A DNA stretch of 64,000 nucleotides from Dama dama (GCF_033118175.1 NC_083688.1:5539001-5603000), one strand, 5' to 3'; shown: positions 51,091 through 62,312, counted from the first letter of the stretch. Numbers and translations are program-made. The notes: a model not told the origin generated them from the letters alone.

Positions 51091-52934
51091 CAGGAAAGGA
51101 CAGGAGCTTTTGGGGCCATCTGCCCCTCTGCTTGTGTTGTTGTCCAAAGTTAGGTCATGCTAAGGCTGAGTCTTTTTGCTGGTCACGTGTGTGAGACAGA
51201 GGCTGAAGTGACTTTGGCATCTAACAGGCCAACAAAGACAGGGGGTGCGTCTGTGGTTCACTGTGGGGCAGCAGGTTCTGAGCGGAGGGGTCCCCGGGAA
51301 GACGAAATGGTGCATCTCACACGCCTGGTCCCCAAAGTGGAACCAGGAGGTGCTGATACGAGGTGGGATGGTTGCAGAGGTTGGTTCTCTTTCCCCGTGC
51401 TCAGCTGAAGCTGCGGGTGCCCCCAGAGGAGCAAATAGCCCAGCGATGTCCCCCACCTATAGTCCATTGCCGTGCCAGAAATTCCACCGTTTACGGCTTC
51501 TCTTAGGAAAAGCACATGCTGCGGTGGGGTGAGGTGGGGGACTTTCAGGGCGGTTGGGAACTTCACTTTCCTTTTCTGGGAAATGGAACAAATACCTCCC
51601 CCACTGGGTGTGAAAGCTCTTGGCATAGTGCCTTGCATCCCAGGGGGCAAAAGAGACTCGTTCATTCTGAACAGAGGGTCAACCCAATAGACCCTAAGCA
51701 CCTTGGCTCACTGGAGAGCAAAGGATGGTGACCATTCACTGGGAGCCAGCTGTCTCCAGGCCTCGCAGGCCTTCAGGTACCCACGAGATCACACTGACAT
51801 CAACACCCAGATGAAGAAGGTTCTTAGATCGCATCTCCCCATCATACCCCCTCCCCACCTGCGCCTGGAAGGCCACTACTTCCAGCACCTTCCAACGAGG
51901 TGCTCTGAGCATCGTGTTCTGTAACAGGTCTGCTCAGACTCTTTCTTGCCACAGCCACAAGTGCTCCTGTGCAAAAGCCTCTCTAGATGTGCCCACTGCC
52001 CGTCCTGGGCAACCTGAGCGCAGGTGCCAGAGCTGCTGGGAGGCTCACAGTGAGGTGGCTGCAGGATCGGCTGAGGCCAAATCTAGCTCAGGATTCGTCA
52101 CTGTGTCATACAAGAACCGGGCCCTGGTCTTTTGTGGTCTCCATGACAACAGCTTGAGCAGTTTCTCTTGCCCTTTTCTCTACCAAGGCTTAAACCCAGT
52201 GCTCAGGCAGAAGCCACACCTTTACCCTAATGCCCCTGCCTTAACCCCAAGTACCCATGCCCTCTTATGAGTCCCTGCCTAGAGCAGACCTTCCAGGGCC
52301 ACCATCGGCCAGACCCTGGATGCGAGCATGGGTCAAACAGCACAGCCTGCTCCAGACAAAGGGCGTCTGGCCAGCCCTGCCGCTGAGTGTGGCGAGCAGC
52401 ACGGCTGAGGGTCCGGCCCACCTGCTGCGTGCCCTGGGCCCGTCCCTATCCTCCCCTGGGGAGCATAATGCCCAAGGTCCCCTCCAGCTCGGACAGTCTG
52501 AAGCTCGGGGCCTTCTCCCAGCCTCTGGCAGCCAGTGGAGCCAGGGCCACGCGACCGGTCCCTCTTTTCCATTCCAGCCAGGCCGCCAGAACAGCCCGGA
52601 GGCCCTTATCACACACAGCTATCTTCATTGTTTGCATAGCGCTCGTTTCCCCTCGGCTAAGAAAACATGTTTGCAAAATCAGATTTCTCTGCAAAGCTGG
52701 CAGGTTGAAAGGATAGGAAACGGTTTGAATTCTCTGAAGCAGGGATCTGAAGGCAGGGATTGACCTCTGGCATGGCCCCCACTTCTCTGGGTCCCCTCAA
52801 TTAGAGCAAGCAGGGCCATATCCCAAATCTCAGCTGCTAAGGAGCGCCCGATACTTCCCCCAAGTCTATTCCAGACCCACAGGATGCTGGGGCCTAGAGG
52901 GGCTTAGAGCTTTTCTCAGGCAGTCAGAGTAGAG
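51091..52934. other. 1.8 kb non-repeat stretch, longest in the window
   Basis: No interspersed repeat recognised across the window's longest such gap. Open frames (plus 52257-52763, 168 codons; minus 51258-51701, 147 codons; minus 52265-52612, 115 codons) overlap on both strands and show no known domain. An X-box-like GTCTCC-AT-GACAAC lies at 52137-52150. An unrecognised exon or regulatory DNA is possible. Confidence 0.4.
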
Positions 52935-53300
52935 ACTCTCCCTCTCCAGAACCTTCAATGGCTCCCCATTGCTGGCAGGGGACACCCACATGCAGCCTGG
53001 TATTCATGGTCTTCCTCTTCCTGTGTGTGACCTTTTAGTTCTAGACACCCCAAATCCTCACTGTCCCAAATGGGCTCATCTCTGCCACAAGTACACCTCC
53101 TTCAACCTCATCTGTATCTGCTAGATATCTCCTTCCAACTCCCTCTTACTCCTCAAGGCCCCACTCAGATTCTGCCTCCTCCAGGAAGCCTTCCGTGACT
53201 AGACCCGACACTCTCTGAGGGGCCCTGGCCACAGCACAAGCATCGTGGGGTCACTTCTCTTTTGCACCCACCCTCTCCCGACCACTGTCACCACTAGGGC
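52935..53300 (+). mobile_element. L2 LINE 3' part
   Basis: Sense L2: caatggctccccattgctgg, cctcaaggccccactcagat, tctgcctcctccaggaagcc, ttccgtgactagacccgac. Confidence 0.88.
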
Positions 53301-53554
53301 CAAATCCTGTGGGTGCCCAGTTGCCTTCTCGTTCAGAGCCTGGCTCCTACTCCCCATGGGAGAGAACTAAAGGGTTTCCAAGGGGGGAAGAATGATGCCC
53401 ACAGTAGCAACTGGCTGCCTAAGGGCCTCACCCTGGGGCTTCTGCTAAACAGTGACTTTTCCTGATATTAAAAATGAACTGATCATGGGTGCAGTCACAC
53501 ACATGCCACCATGCAGCTGTTAACAAGATAAGATGTTACCTGTGCCGCGTGGAA

Positions 53555-53640
53555 AGCTGTCCACTGTGAAAAAGCAAGTTGTGAGAAGAAATGCACATAT
53601 GACCCCATTTATTTTTTACTGGAAAAATAAACACCTCCTC
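53555..53640 (+). mobile_element. possible old L1 3' UTR fragment
   Basis: tgaaaaagcaagttgtgag, tgcacatatgaccccattta resemble old L1 3' UTR wording. Weak. Confidence 0.35.
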
Positions 53641-53654
53641 CAGCTCCCAGGCTG

Positions 53655-53775
53655 GTCTAAGAGCTTTGTGTGCATTAACTCACTCAGTTTTCATAATGAT
53701 CCCGTGTAATAGGTACTGCAGTCGCCCCATTTTACAGATGGGCAAACTGAGGTTAAGAAGTGGGATTCAAGGGCA
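53655..53775 (-). mobile_element. MIR SINE
   Basis: Antisense MIR: tgtgtgcattaactcactca, ccccattttacagatgggca, aactgaggttaagaagtggg. Confidence 0.93.
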
Positions 53776-54564
53776 GGCTGCAGGTGAGTGCAGCCCTCCC
53801 CCATGCAGCCTGCTCTGTGTTCTCTACGCAGTTCCAGGTTTATGTACGCACATGACCAGAGGCACAGGAAAGCTGGGGAGGATGCTCCTCTAGACCTTAA
53901 GGAGGATGGGGGTTTGGAGGGAGAGGAATGGGAAGACTTCTATTTCCTCTTCTTATATCCTGTACTATTTGGTTCCCACAATAATATGATTTAAAATGAA
54001 TTTTGAAAATGGAAAATGCAGCACATCCTCATTGTATCAAAGTCAGAAAAGAGAAGAGAAAGACCCCAGAAATCAGAGTCAGGCTGGCCTCTTGGAGCTG
54101 GCAGGGAAACATACACAGGGCCTTGGGATTCTAAAAGGATTTCCACGGAAATGGGTGAGTAAATGGATTTCTTCCAGAGCCAGTGACATCAGTGTGGGGA
54201 GCAGATTTCAACTCAGTGTCAGAAGCACCAAGTAGAGCTGTTCCACCATGAAACGTGGCAGCTTCGTTCAGTAGTGAGCTGCCTGTCAGTGGAGATATGC
54301 AAGTTGGTGCCAGATGCTGGATCAGCCCTGTGCTGTTTGCTAAATAGCACATGTGACTCTGATTTCCAACTCTTGCTGTCCACCCTTAATCCAAGCTGGA
54401 CAGTAAGAGAACGTACCAGCAAGGATGGAGTAAAGTCCTGATTGGCTAAACAATAACAAACAACTATAAAACAAAGATAAACAGCCCTACGTAGATAGAA
54501 CAATTCGCAGCTCGCAGAATCCCTTGTTCTGGTTTGATGTGATTTCAAGGCCTCCCAAACATTA
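53776..54564. other. 0.8 kb non-repeat stretch
   Basis: No recognised repeat or exon; AT-richer between 53970 and 54060 and around 54400-54500. Confidence 0.45.
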
Positions 54565-54685
54565 TAGGCAGAAACCCTTTATAGAGGAGGAAAACAGGCT
54601 CAGAGGGGTATGAACTTGGTCAAGGTCACCCGAGGTCACCCAGCTGGTCCAGAGGCTCCGACTCTGGCCTGCTGTGCCCCCCCAC
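54565..54685 (-). mobile_element. MIR SINE fragment
   Basis: Antisense MIR: gaggaaaacaggctcagagg, ggtcaaggtcacccgaggtc (with an internal ggtcaccc duplication), gaggctccgactctggcc. Confidence 0.8.
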
Positions 54686-55328
54686 ACCTGGGCACGTCTC
54701 ACAGCAGTTGTTCATCCCTCTTGGTGTCTGGCCCCCACTAGGTGCTCAGGCAGGTCCTGGGTCCAGCTCTGGTCCCGTGTCCCGGTTCCATGCGTCGATT
54801 CCCCTCTGGTTCCAATCTGTCTGCTACCTACCCAGTTCCTCCATTTTCTTAGTTTTTCCCCGGACGGCAGGCCCCAAAGAGTCCTTGATAGAACTGGGGG
54901 AGGAGAGGGCCCGGGGGGCATTGCACACCCCGATGCTTGGACCCTTCTCTTATTCTGTGCAGATTTATGGGCGTGTGATCCTGAACTTTCACTCTCTGTC
55001 CACAGCCCAGCACATGGTCTAAAAACAACAGATCGGAAGAAAAAGATCTCACCCGCAGATGAAAGCAGGAGGGAGACCGGCCTTCCCACAGCCCTGGCCT
55101 GGCCCCGGGCCCGCCACACACTCTGGCCAAGGCCAAGTCAGAGCTGCACAGTCTGGAGAGGCCTGGAGGAGGCCCCCGCCCATCCAGGGGTCTGCGGCCC
55201 TGAGGGGCCCTGGACACTAAGCCTTGGAAGAAGTACTGGGGGGAGGCAAAAGGAAACGGAGATCTAAGGCCTGTCCAGGGGCAAGTGGACTCACATGCTG
55301 GGAAGATGGATTTAGGGGGGGTGCTTAA
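54686..55328. other. 0.6 kb non-repeat stretch
   Basis: Plus frame 54674-55267 (197 codons) covers most of it but is matched by long minus-strand frames (54712-55119, 54849-55217) and has no recognisable domain. The text cacactctggccaaggccaag is repeat-free. Confidence 0.4.
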
Positions 55329-55337
55329 TCAGACAAC

Positions 55338-55541
55338 CCTGGTGACTTGGATGGTACAAAATCTGCCTGGAAGGCAGGAGACACAGGTCCGATCCCTGGG
55401 TTGGGAAGATCCCCTGGAGAAGGCAACGGCAACCCACTCCAGCATTCTTGCCTGGATGATCCCACGGTCAGAGGAGCCTAGAGGACTACAGTCCACGGGG
55501 TTGCACAGAGTCGAACAGGACTAGGTGACTAATACACACAG
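55338..55541 (+). mobile_element. Bov-tA SINE
   Basis: Sense copy: cctggtgacttggatggtac, ggtccgatccctgggttggg, ggcaacccactccagcattc, caggactaggtgactaatac. An exact 9-bp TSD tcagacaac lies at 55329-55337 and 55542-55550. Confidence 0.95.
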
Positions 55542-55609
55542 TCAGACAACAGCCAGGATGGGAATGCACGACCCTGGGCGCCTTGCCCTCCCCCCGCCCC
55601 AGCCCTGTC

Positions 55610-55945
55610 TGGAGGTTCTCTGCGGCTCACTGCTCCAGCCACTCTGGCTTCCTTTCCATTTCTTGAAACTCACAAGCTCACCCTCCACCCCCAACTCCAG
55701 GGCCTTTGCACATGTAGCTCCCTCTGCGTGGCACACTCTTCTCCCCACCACTCCCAAGGCCTCTTATCTTTCAGGTCTTTTATTAAATGTCACCTCCTCT
55801 GGGCAGCCTCCAACTGGTAACCCAATCCATTCTTCTGTCTAGTCCAGTCCTCTGTCTTCCTAATGGTACTTGGTACAATTTATGGTTGGTTTTGTTTTTT
55901 AATGATTTAGCTATAAGCTCCTTGAGGATGCTCCCTTCCTATGAG
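55610..55945 (+). mobile_element. L2 LINE 3' part
   Basis: Sense L2: cactgctccagccactctgg, agggcctttgcacatgtagc, cctcttatctttcaggtct, aatgtcacctcctctgggc, agctataagctccttgagga. Confidence 0.92.
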
Positions 55946-56044
55946 TTGCTCCTCCGGGTAAGGAGGCCCACTCTGCCATCAATGCGCTTCCTTGGCAGCA
56001 GGCGTCAGCTCCCTTGACAGTAACAGCAAACAAGATTTAACTCT

Positions 56045-56180
56045 TGTCGCTTGTAAAAGTGCTTTCCACATGTGAACCCATTCAGTGCTCATAGCAATCG
56101 AACCAGCCTGGGATGAGTATCGTCCCCAGTTCACAGATGAGGAGACTGAGGCTGAGCAAGGTGAATGCTGTGCCTTGGCT
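56045..56180 (-). mobile_element. MIR SINE
   Basis: Antisense MIR: aaagtgctttccacatgtga, cagttcacagatgaggagac, tgaggctgagcaaggtg. Confidence 0.9.
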
Positions 56181-56789
56181 AACACCACCCGTTATGCACA
56201 CAAGCTGTCCTTGGCTACTCCATCCCCCGTGGGCCTTGCTCACCTTTGGGAACCTTGGGTGCCCCGTGTGTGAGCACCACAGCGCAGGAAATCAAACTGG
56301 TCTTCAGAAGTCTGTGCACTGTCTGTCATTTTCCTCTGGATGGGAGGAGAGGGCATCCGAGCGTTAGGAAAGTCAGAGCAACTATGGGAAAGGGATGTAT
56401 AAGGGGAGGTGGGGGAGGTCTGGGTTCTCCCGGTGCAAGTCCCGCCCCCCACCCTCACTCAGGGACCCGAGGACCCCTTCCTGGGCTGCAGAGCAGGACC
56501 TCTGGTGTCCCCAAGAGGAAGGAACCAGACCCTCCCCGGGGGTGCAGGTGGACGGAGGGTGGTGGACGGTTAACCTTGCTCTTTGAGGATGCCGCTGGGC
56601 ATTAGGAGCCGGATCTTCCACACCCTTCATGCTCTCTTGGTCCAGACAGTTCTCTGAGAAAATGATCCAGGCCAACGACAGCGGCATCCGGACAAGCGGC
56701 TCACCTCCACTTACTACCTGAGCCCTGTGCCCCCACACCTTGGCGGGTGTTTGTGCTGTTCTCTCTACTCTAGTATACAGTGAACTTTT
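56181..56789. other. 0.6 kb non-repeat stretch
   Basis: GC-rich, no recognised repeat or exon; frames on both strands overlap. Confidence 0.4.
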
Positions 56790-57270
56790 TAATCAGAAAG
56801 AGTAAAAAGGAAATAAGGAAAGTGGGCGTGAAGGAGGGAAGGAAGCTGTATGCTCACACAATCCCATTTTTAAATTAAGTGAGTTCTATATGTGTGTGTG
56901 TACTGACTTCCCTAGTGGATCAGGTGGTAAAGCGTCTGCCTACAATGTGGGAGACCCGGGTTCAATCCCTGAGTTGGGAAGATCCCCTGGAGAAGGAAAT
57001 GACAACCCACTCCAGTATTCTTGCCTGGAAAATCCCATGGACAGAAGAACCTGGTAGACTACAGTCCACGGGGTTGCAAAGAGTCGGACATGACTGAGCG
57101 ACTTCACTTTCACTTTCATACATGTGTGTGTGTGTAAAGAAAGTCTAGGAGCATACATACAAAATGTTAACAATGGTTCTCTCCTATTGAATTACAGATT
57201 ATTTTCTTTTTCTCCATTATACTTTTTATGTTTCCAACTGGGGTGAAAAACCCCGTGGCTATTAAAGAAA
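56790..57270 (+). mobile_element. old AT-rich repeat split by Bov-tA
   Basis: Left: cacaatcccatttttaaatt. Right: aaaatgttaacaatggttct then ttttctttttctccattat. Together they read like the 3' region of an old L1-type element. Confidence 0.45.
56908..57118 (+). mobile_element. Bov-tA SINE
   Basis: Sense copy close to consensus: acttccctagtggatcaggt, gggttcaatccctgagttgg, ttgcctggaaaatcccatgg, catgactgagcgacttcact. TG-rich TSD-like tgtgtgtgtgta on both sides. Confidence 0.95.
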
Positions 57271-57274
57271 GAAA

Positions 57275-57415
57275 AAAACCAGGATGCTTGGGTTCTAACT
57301 CCCCTCCGCCCACTTGGCCGCCCTGTGACTGTTCCCCCACGTGCCCTCACTGAGCCTCATCTCTCCTGGCTTCCTGAGGGGAGACACAGGATAATGTGAG
57401 GCCAGAGAGAGCTGT
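57275..57415 (+). mobile_element. degraded MIR SINE
   Basis: Sense MIR: gatgcttgggttctaactcc, cactgagcctcatctctcct, cacaggataatgtgaggcc. Confidence 0.6.
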
Positions 57416-57607
57416 ACCTGGGGTCCCTTGGGGGCCTGCCTGCTCCCCCAAACACACTCAGGTCCCCAGAGACAATGTGCTAAGCCCTCGCACACCCGCA
57501 GACCTGCTCAGGGGACACGCAGATCCCGGCAGGACAGCCAGGAACACACCGCCCCAGACACCAGCACCCGGGTGCCCATGTGCGTGCACTCACACAGACC
57601 CGCGCGC

Positions 57608-57612
<5 letters not shown>

Positions 57613-57649
<37 letters not shown>
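57613..57649. repeat. (CA)18 microsatellite with CG-rich lead
   Basis: Uninterrupted CA after cgcgcgcacacg (57601-57612). The whole 57600-57649 run alternates pyrimidine and purine, which favours Z-DNA. Confidence 0.96.
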
Positions 57650-57651
<2 letters not shown>

Positions 57652-58367
57652 CGTAACCTGCGTGGGGCGGCCTGTGAGCCGCCGGGATGGGTGAGAGGAG
57701 AGACCCCATCCATCTCCAAGATAAACACAGGAAGTGAGGAGTCCACAGTGTCAGGGAGAGGTTGGGAGCCATCCATAAACGCCAGGCGGGGGTGGGGGGC
57801 GGGTAGAGGGGGCAGGGAGCCCCCCCGGAAGGGGGAGGGAGGGGGTGGGAGTCTGGGCCCGGGCCTGAGTTTGACATCGGCTGTCCTGGGTTCAAACGTG
57901 AAAAGTTGAAGCTGTGACTACACTCTAGAGGCTCAGTCTGTCTGTCCGTCTATCTGTTGGTGACAACACCGCCCACCCACCCCTCCACCCAGCCCCACCT
58001 TGTCTTTCCCAGCCCTGAGCTCAGGGAACCCTGGGTCCAAGCCTGTTGGAGCACCCACCCCGCCGCCACCCAACACTCTGGAAGCCAGACTCTGTGGTCA
58101 GCAGCGTGGATGAGTGAGTGAGTGCCCAGAAACTGTGAATGCCAGGGTGCCCTGAACCAGTGCGCCTCCACAGCCCAGCCTGCATCTCATAGGTCATCCC
58201 TGGCTGCCGCCAGGCCCCCGCGCCCCTGGCCTCCTCCTCCCAGACTGCTGTTCCTGCTCTCCCCGAAGCCCACAGGGACCCAGGGGAGAGGAGGGATGGC
58301 TTCTCTGGCTGGACCCTGGGGGGCAGGGCGCACAGGTCTGGCCACGGAGGGGCGGCTCCAAACGTGA
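57650..58367. other. 0.7 kb non-repeat stretch
   Basis: GC-rich with G-tracts near 57780-57850 (ggcgggggtggggggcgg, gggggagggagggggtggg), which could form G-quadruplexes on the plus strand. No exon recognised. Confidence 0.45.
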
Positions 58368-58440
58368 TTTTGGTTAAATGAGTCCTTGTGGTGTGCCGGG
58401 TATTTTACATCCGCCTTGAATCCTTTTCTGGAACAGAGTG
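58368..58440 (-). mobile_element. MIR 3' fragment
   Basis: ttaaatgagtccttgtggtg then tgccgggtattttacatcc is an antisense MIR end. Confidence 0.55.
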
Positions 58441-58668
58441 AGGACGGCTGGGGGAGACAGGGGATGTCTTTTCTTTCGCTCGCAAACGCCCAACCGTCCT
58501 TGGTTTGCTGCGAGGTTAGCAGTTGTTGGTTCAGCATCACACGCTCAGAGGCAGCTGCATGTGATCTGAATCCTGGCTCTTCGTCCAACCTTCACGCTGC
58601 CCGACAAGTGGATCCAAGAGAAGAGGGTCCCTGGGCGCTGGCCCCGCCTGCAGGCCAGAAGGACAGAT

Positions 58669-59192
58669 TCAGTTCAGTTCAGTTGCTCAGTCATGTCCGA
58701 CTCTTTGCGACCCCATGAACCGCAGCATGCCAGGCCTCCCTGTCCATCACCAACTCCCAGAGTCCACCCAAACCCATGTCCATTGAGTTAGTGATGTCAT
58801 CCAACCATCTCATCCTCTGTCATCCCCTTCTTCCCCTGCCCTCAATCTTTCCCAGTGTCAGGGTCTTTTCAAATCAATCAGCTCTTCGCATCAGGTGGCC
58901 AAAGTATTGGAGTTTCAGCTTCAACCTCAGTCCTTCCAAAGAATACCCAGGACTGATCTCCTTTAGGATGGACTGGTTGGCTCTCCTTGCAGTCCAAGGG
59001 ACTCTGAAGAGTCTTCTCCAACACCATAGTTCAAAAGCATCAATTCTTTGGCGCTCAGCTTTCTTTATAGTCCAACTCTCATATCCATACATGACTACTG
59101 GAAAAACCATAGCCTTGACTAGATGAACCTTTGTTGGCAAAGTAATGTCTCTGCTTTTTAATATGCTGTCTAGGTTGGTCATAACTTTCCTT
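58669..59192 (-). mobile_element. BovB LINE 3' end, 5' truncated
   Basis: Antisense BovB 3' end about 524 bp. The minus frame 58874-59182 encodes a C-terminal RT remnant (MVFPVVMYGYESWTIKKAER, FELWCWRRLFRVPWTARR) that ends at a premature TGA. A 14-bp TSD with one mismatch, ccagaRggacagat, lies at 58655-58668 and 59193-59206. Confidence 0.97.
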
Positions 59193-59394
59193 CCAGAGGG
59201 ACAGATGAAAACCTTTATAAAAGCATCCTGTGATCAGCCATTCCATCAGCTGACTATATCCCTTCTGAGCATGACTGACAGCCCGCCTCTTGCCGTCATA
59301 AGCCTCCAACCCGAGAGCTGATCCCCCACCCCCACCTGGTTCCAGCCGCTTCCAGCTCACCTGGATTTCTTCCACTTCCAGCAACCTCACCTGT

Positions 59395-59550
59395 GCATAG
59401 CTCTTTATTAGCATTATTTCATTTGTTCCTCCAGCGACCCAGGAGGTAGAAAAACTATGTCCATTTTGCCAGTGAGGAAACAGAGGCCCAGGGAGGTCAT
59501 GGGAGCCGTGGGAAGCAGACCCCAATCTAGACTCAGATTTGTTGCTTTCT
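59395..59550 (-). mobile_element. MIR SINE
   Basis: Antisense MIR: ctttattagcattatttcat, cattttgccagtgaggaaac, agaggcccagggaggtcatg. Confidence 0.92.
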
Positions 59551-59915
59551 TCCAAATCTGACTCTATTCTAACAGCCCCAGCCCCTGCTTCTGCTGAGGC
59601 TGCTGGTCACCGGGGGTGACGGCACCAGGGTTCCAGCAGAGAGACCCCCAGCGTCTGGGGTTCCTGCTGGCCTTTGCCTTCCTGTCACCTCTGCTCCATG
59701 ACCAGCCCAATCTCAGGCCCCAAACTCACATGGATGGTGGCCCATAGGGACCAGCATGGCCCTGCCTGCTTCCTCAGGCATCTCTCTTCTTACCTTTTCA
59801 TCCACCTCCTTCAGCACCGTGGTTCTTCTTGTGTATCCGCAGACTCCCTATTCTTTCCCACAATAGCAGGGAGCTTACTGTTATTTCTATTTTCCTCTTT
59901 TAAAATATTTATTCA
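59551..59915. other. non-repeat stretch
   Basis: No gene or repeat recognised. Confidence 0.4.
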
Positions 59916-60188
59916 CTGGATAGATGGATGAGTGGGTTGTTGGATGGGTGGATGGGTGGCTACAGGGGTAGACGGCTGGATGGAGAGATGGAGGGATTAA
60001 TGGATGACTAACATGGGTGGGTAAATAGATAGATATTCAGTGGGCGGGTGAATGAATAGGTGATCAGGAACGCGGGCAGGTGTTGTGTAGGTGGATAGAT
60101 GGAAAAGCGGACAGGTGGACAAGTGAACCTGGATGGGTAGGCAGGTGAATGGATAGATGGATGGATGGAGGGATGAGATGGAGGGATG
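59916..60188. repeat. TGGA/TAGA tetranucleotide minisatellite, imperfect
   Basis: About 270 bp of diverged TGGA, TGGG and TAGA units (ggatgggtggatgggtggc, gatagatggatggatggagg) with unique interruptions. Confidence 0.9.
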
Positions 60189-60599
60189 CTGCTTCAGTTC
60201 TGCTGAGACTCCATCCTCCCCGTACCACCTGTGCGACCTGGATGTCCAGTTTTCACTCCCAGCCCCATGAGGATGCAGAGGGACAGTGGGAGCCTGCAGC
60301 AGCCCTTCCCTTTGGTCCCAGTCTCCCTTCTCCTCAGGGATGTCCTGACAGCTTCCTTTAGGAATGAAACAGATCAACCTCCAGAGGATGGGAGTCAGCT
60401 CGGTCCTCTGTATAAAACGCCCAGACAGTCCCAGCCCCTCTGGAACTCTGACAGTGGCTCCAGCTCTGGGGATGGAGGACAGCTTTTTATGTCTTCAGCT
60501 GCCTTGAAAGAAAACAAAACAGAAGATGTAGCTCAACAATGTGACTTACATTCAATTACCCCCAAATTGCATGTTGATGACTAGATCTTTGTAAAAGAA
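60189..60599. other. non-repeat stretch
   Basis: No recognised repeat. A plus frame at 60231-60584 (117 codons) ends in a Ser/Asp-rich tail (SDSGSSSGDGGQ) but matches no family I know. Not called as a gene. Confidence 0.4.
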
Positions 60600-60800
60600 C
60601 TAGATGTGTTGTCTTAACAGGCTTCAAAGTAATTTAAATAAGTTTTCAAAGGAACCCACCCCCCCCAACCAAAACACCATATAGTTAAGAAATACTGCAC
60701 TTGTTAATTAGCCCCTAATTCAGCCAGAATGTCTTTAGACTAATTAGCTACACAATCTTCAACACACGAAGAATAAAATTGCGCAACCAACATGAAATAC
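60600..60800. promoter_or_regulatory. second candidate AT-rich regulatory element
   Basis: A repeat-free AT-rich island. TAATTAGC occurs twice (60705-60712 and 60741-60748) with CTAATT between them (60715-60720), and a C/EBP-like ATTGCGCAAC at 60778-60787. Regulatory function is inferred from motif clustering only. Confidence 0.35.
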
Positions 60801-61109
60801 ACTGGAGAGAGCAGGGATGAGGGTGAGCAGGTCTTTGGGTCAATAGTTCTTTAGGGACACGTGCCAGGCCCCTGGACCCCTGCCTCCTGAATCCCTTCCC
60901 TGACTCTGAGAGATCGGAACAGGACCCTGAGTCCCGAGCCCTGCCCGGCGGGCTGTGCTGGGGATTCCTCTCTGAGCCCCCGCAGTTACCTGTCCACGAA
61001 GAGGTAATTATAGTCCTCTCCTGTCTGTGCCCTGGACGGAGCCCTGCCCGCCAGCATGTCACTGTGTCCTCACACACACACACCGCGAGGGAAGCGATAT
61101 GCTGACGCT
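60801..61109. other. non-repeat stretch
   Basis: No gene or repeat recognised apart from a short CA run near 61071-61083. Confidence 0.4.
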
Positions 61110-61290
61110 CAGTTCCCAGATGCAGAAACTGAGGTTCAAATCCAGAAATCGGCAGATCCAAAAATCAGAATCTACTTTTCAGAGCGTCTGTCTCAGGTCC
61201 CCATGAAGCAGATGAAGAAAGTGCCATTCAGAGTGGCCCAGGCCACGCAGCCAGCGAGGGCAGAGCTGGGCTTTGGTTGTACAAACACTA
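61110..61290 (-). mobile_element. MIR SINE, degraded
   Basis: Antisense MIR: cccagatgcagaaactgagg at the core, then ggccacgcagccagcgaggg and cagagctgggctttg. A middle insertion separates the two parts. Confidence 0.55.
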
Positions 61291-62004
61291 GTGCAAGCGT
61301 CAAGTAAGTAAAATGGACCGTGGGTGCTGGGGGCTTCAGTGGACGGGTCCGTTCCTGTGGGGGTGTTGGGAGTGATTTGAGGGGGGGATGGAAGAGACCA
61401 GTCAGGCAGGGCTTCCAAGAGGAGGGAGGCATTAACCAACCCCAAGGACCTGGCAGACCAGTGTCCTCCTGAGTTTCCAGGGAGGTGGAGAGAAAGCAAG
61501 GGCCCTTCTCCTCTCTCTCTGTCAGCTTTCTCATGAAGCTGAGTCACTGGAATAGTCCCTGGCCCCCCAACTTTGGGAAGAACTCCCAAAAGCTGGGCCA
61601 AGGGGGCAGAAGCAGCCAGCAGCCTCTCGTCAAGCCTTGACAGGAGTTGTCACCAGCACAGAGTCAGCGAGTGGGGGGTGGCGGGGGGCCGTCTGGCCCC
61701 AGCCCCAGTGTTTACCTGTCTGGGCTGTTGCTGGAACCATCCATCTGGATGAAGGATCACACAGCCTCCCTCCACCCTCCGCCCCCTCGGTTCCCCCATC
61801 AGGCCTCCACATCCACAGATCTTCACACCACTCCAGGCCCCCCTGGATGCCATCTCCCTGCTCCGTCCTGGCGGCCCTTGGACAGGCTTCCGGCCCTCAC
61901 CCCACTCACCCAGACTCTCTCCCCTGCCCCGAGGTCCATGCTTCCTCTTTTTCGCACGTATCCACCGAGTCCCACTTAATTCAAAGATGTCCTGAGCGCC
62001 CATT
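61291..62004. other. 0.7 kb mostly non-repeat stretch
   Basis: A possible antisense L2 remnant lies near 61320-61470 (gcttccaagaggagggagg). No exon recognised. Confidence 0.4.
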
Positions 62005-62098
62005 GACAGCATCGGCACCAATAGCAATTACTGCAGTCCTACTGTGCGCCAGGCCCTGTGCCAAATAAGCACTTTATATCCATTGTTTACTGACTTCT
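62005..62098 (-). mobile_element. MIR 3' fragment
   Basis: ctactgtgcgccaggccctg then ccaaataagcactttatatc is an antisense MIR end, cut off near a Bov-tA insertion. Confidence 0.8.
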
Positions 62099-62104
62099 AA
62101 CGTA

Positions 62105-62312
62105 CACGTTAAAGAACCCGCCTGCCAACGCAGGAGACATAAAAGACGTGGGTTCGATCCCTGGGTCGGGAAGATCCCCTGGAGGAGTGCATGGCAACCC
62201 ACTCCAGCACTCTTGCTTGGAGAATCCCATGGACAGAGGAGTCTGGAAGTCTGCAGTCCGTGGGGTCGCAAAGAGTTGGACATGAGGGAAGTGACTTAGC
62301 ATGCATGCAACC
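62105..62312 (+). mobile_element. Bov-tA SINE, 5' truncated
   Basis: Sense copy starting inside the head: ttaaagaacccgcctgccaa, gtgggttcgatccctgggtc, ggcaacccactccagcactc, gagttggacatgagggaag. Confidence 0.93.

Noticed and set aside
52257..52763. 168-codon plus-strand frame in a repeat-free gap
   Set aside because: It overlaps minus-strand frames of 79-115 codons and has low-complexity composition; kept only as a region to test.
54674..55267. 197-codon plus-strand frame
   Set aside because: Nearly all of it is also open on the minus strand in two frames, as expected for GC-rich noncoding DNA; no recognisable domain.
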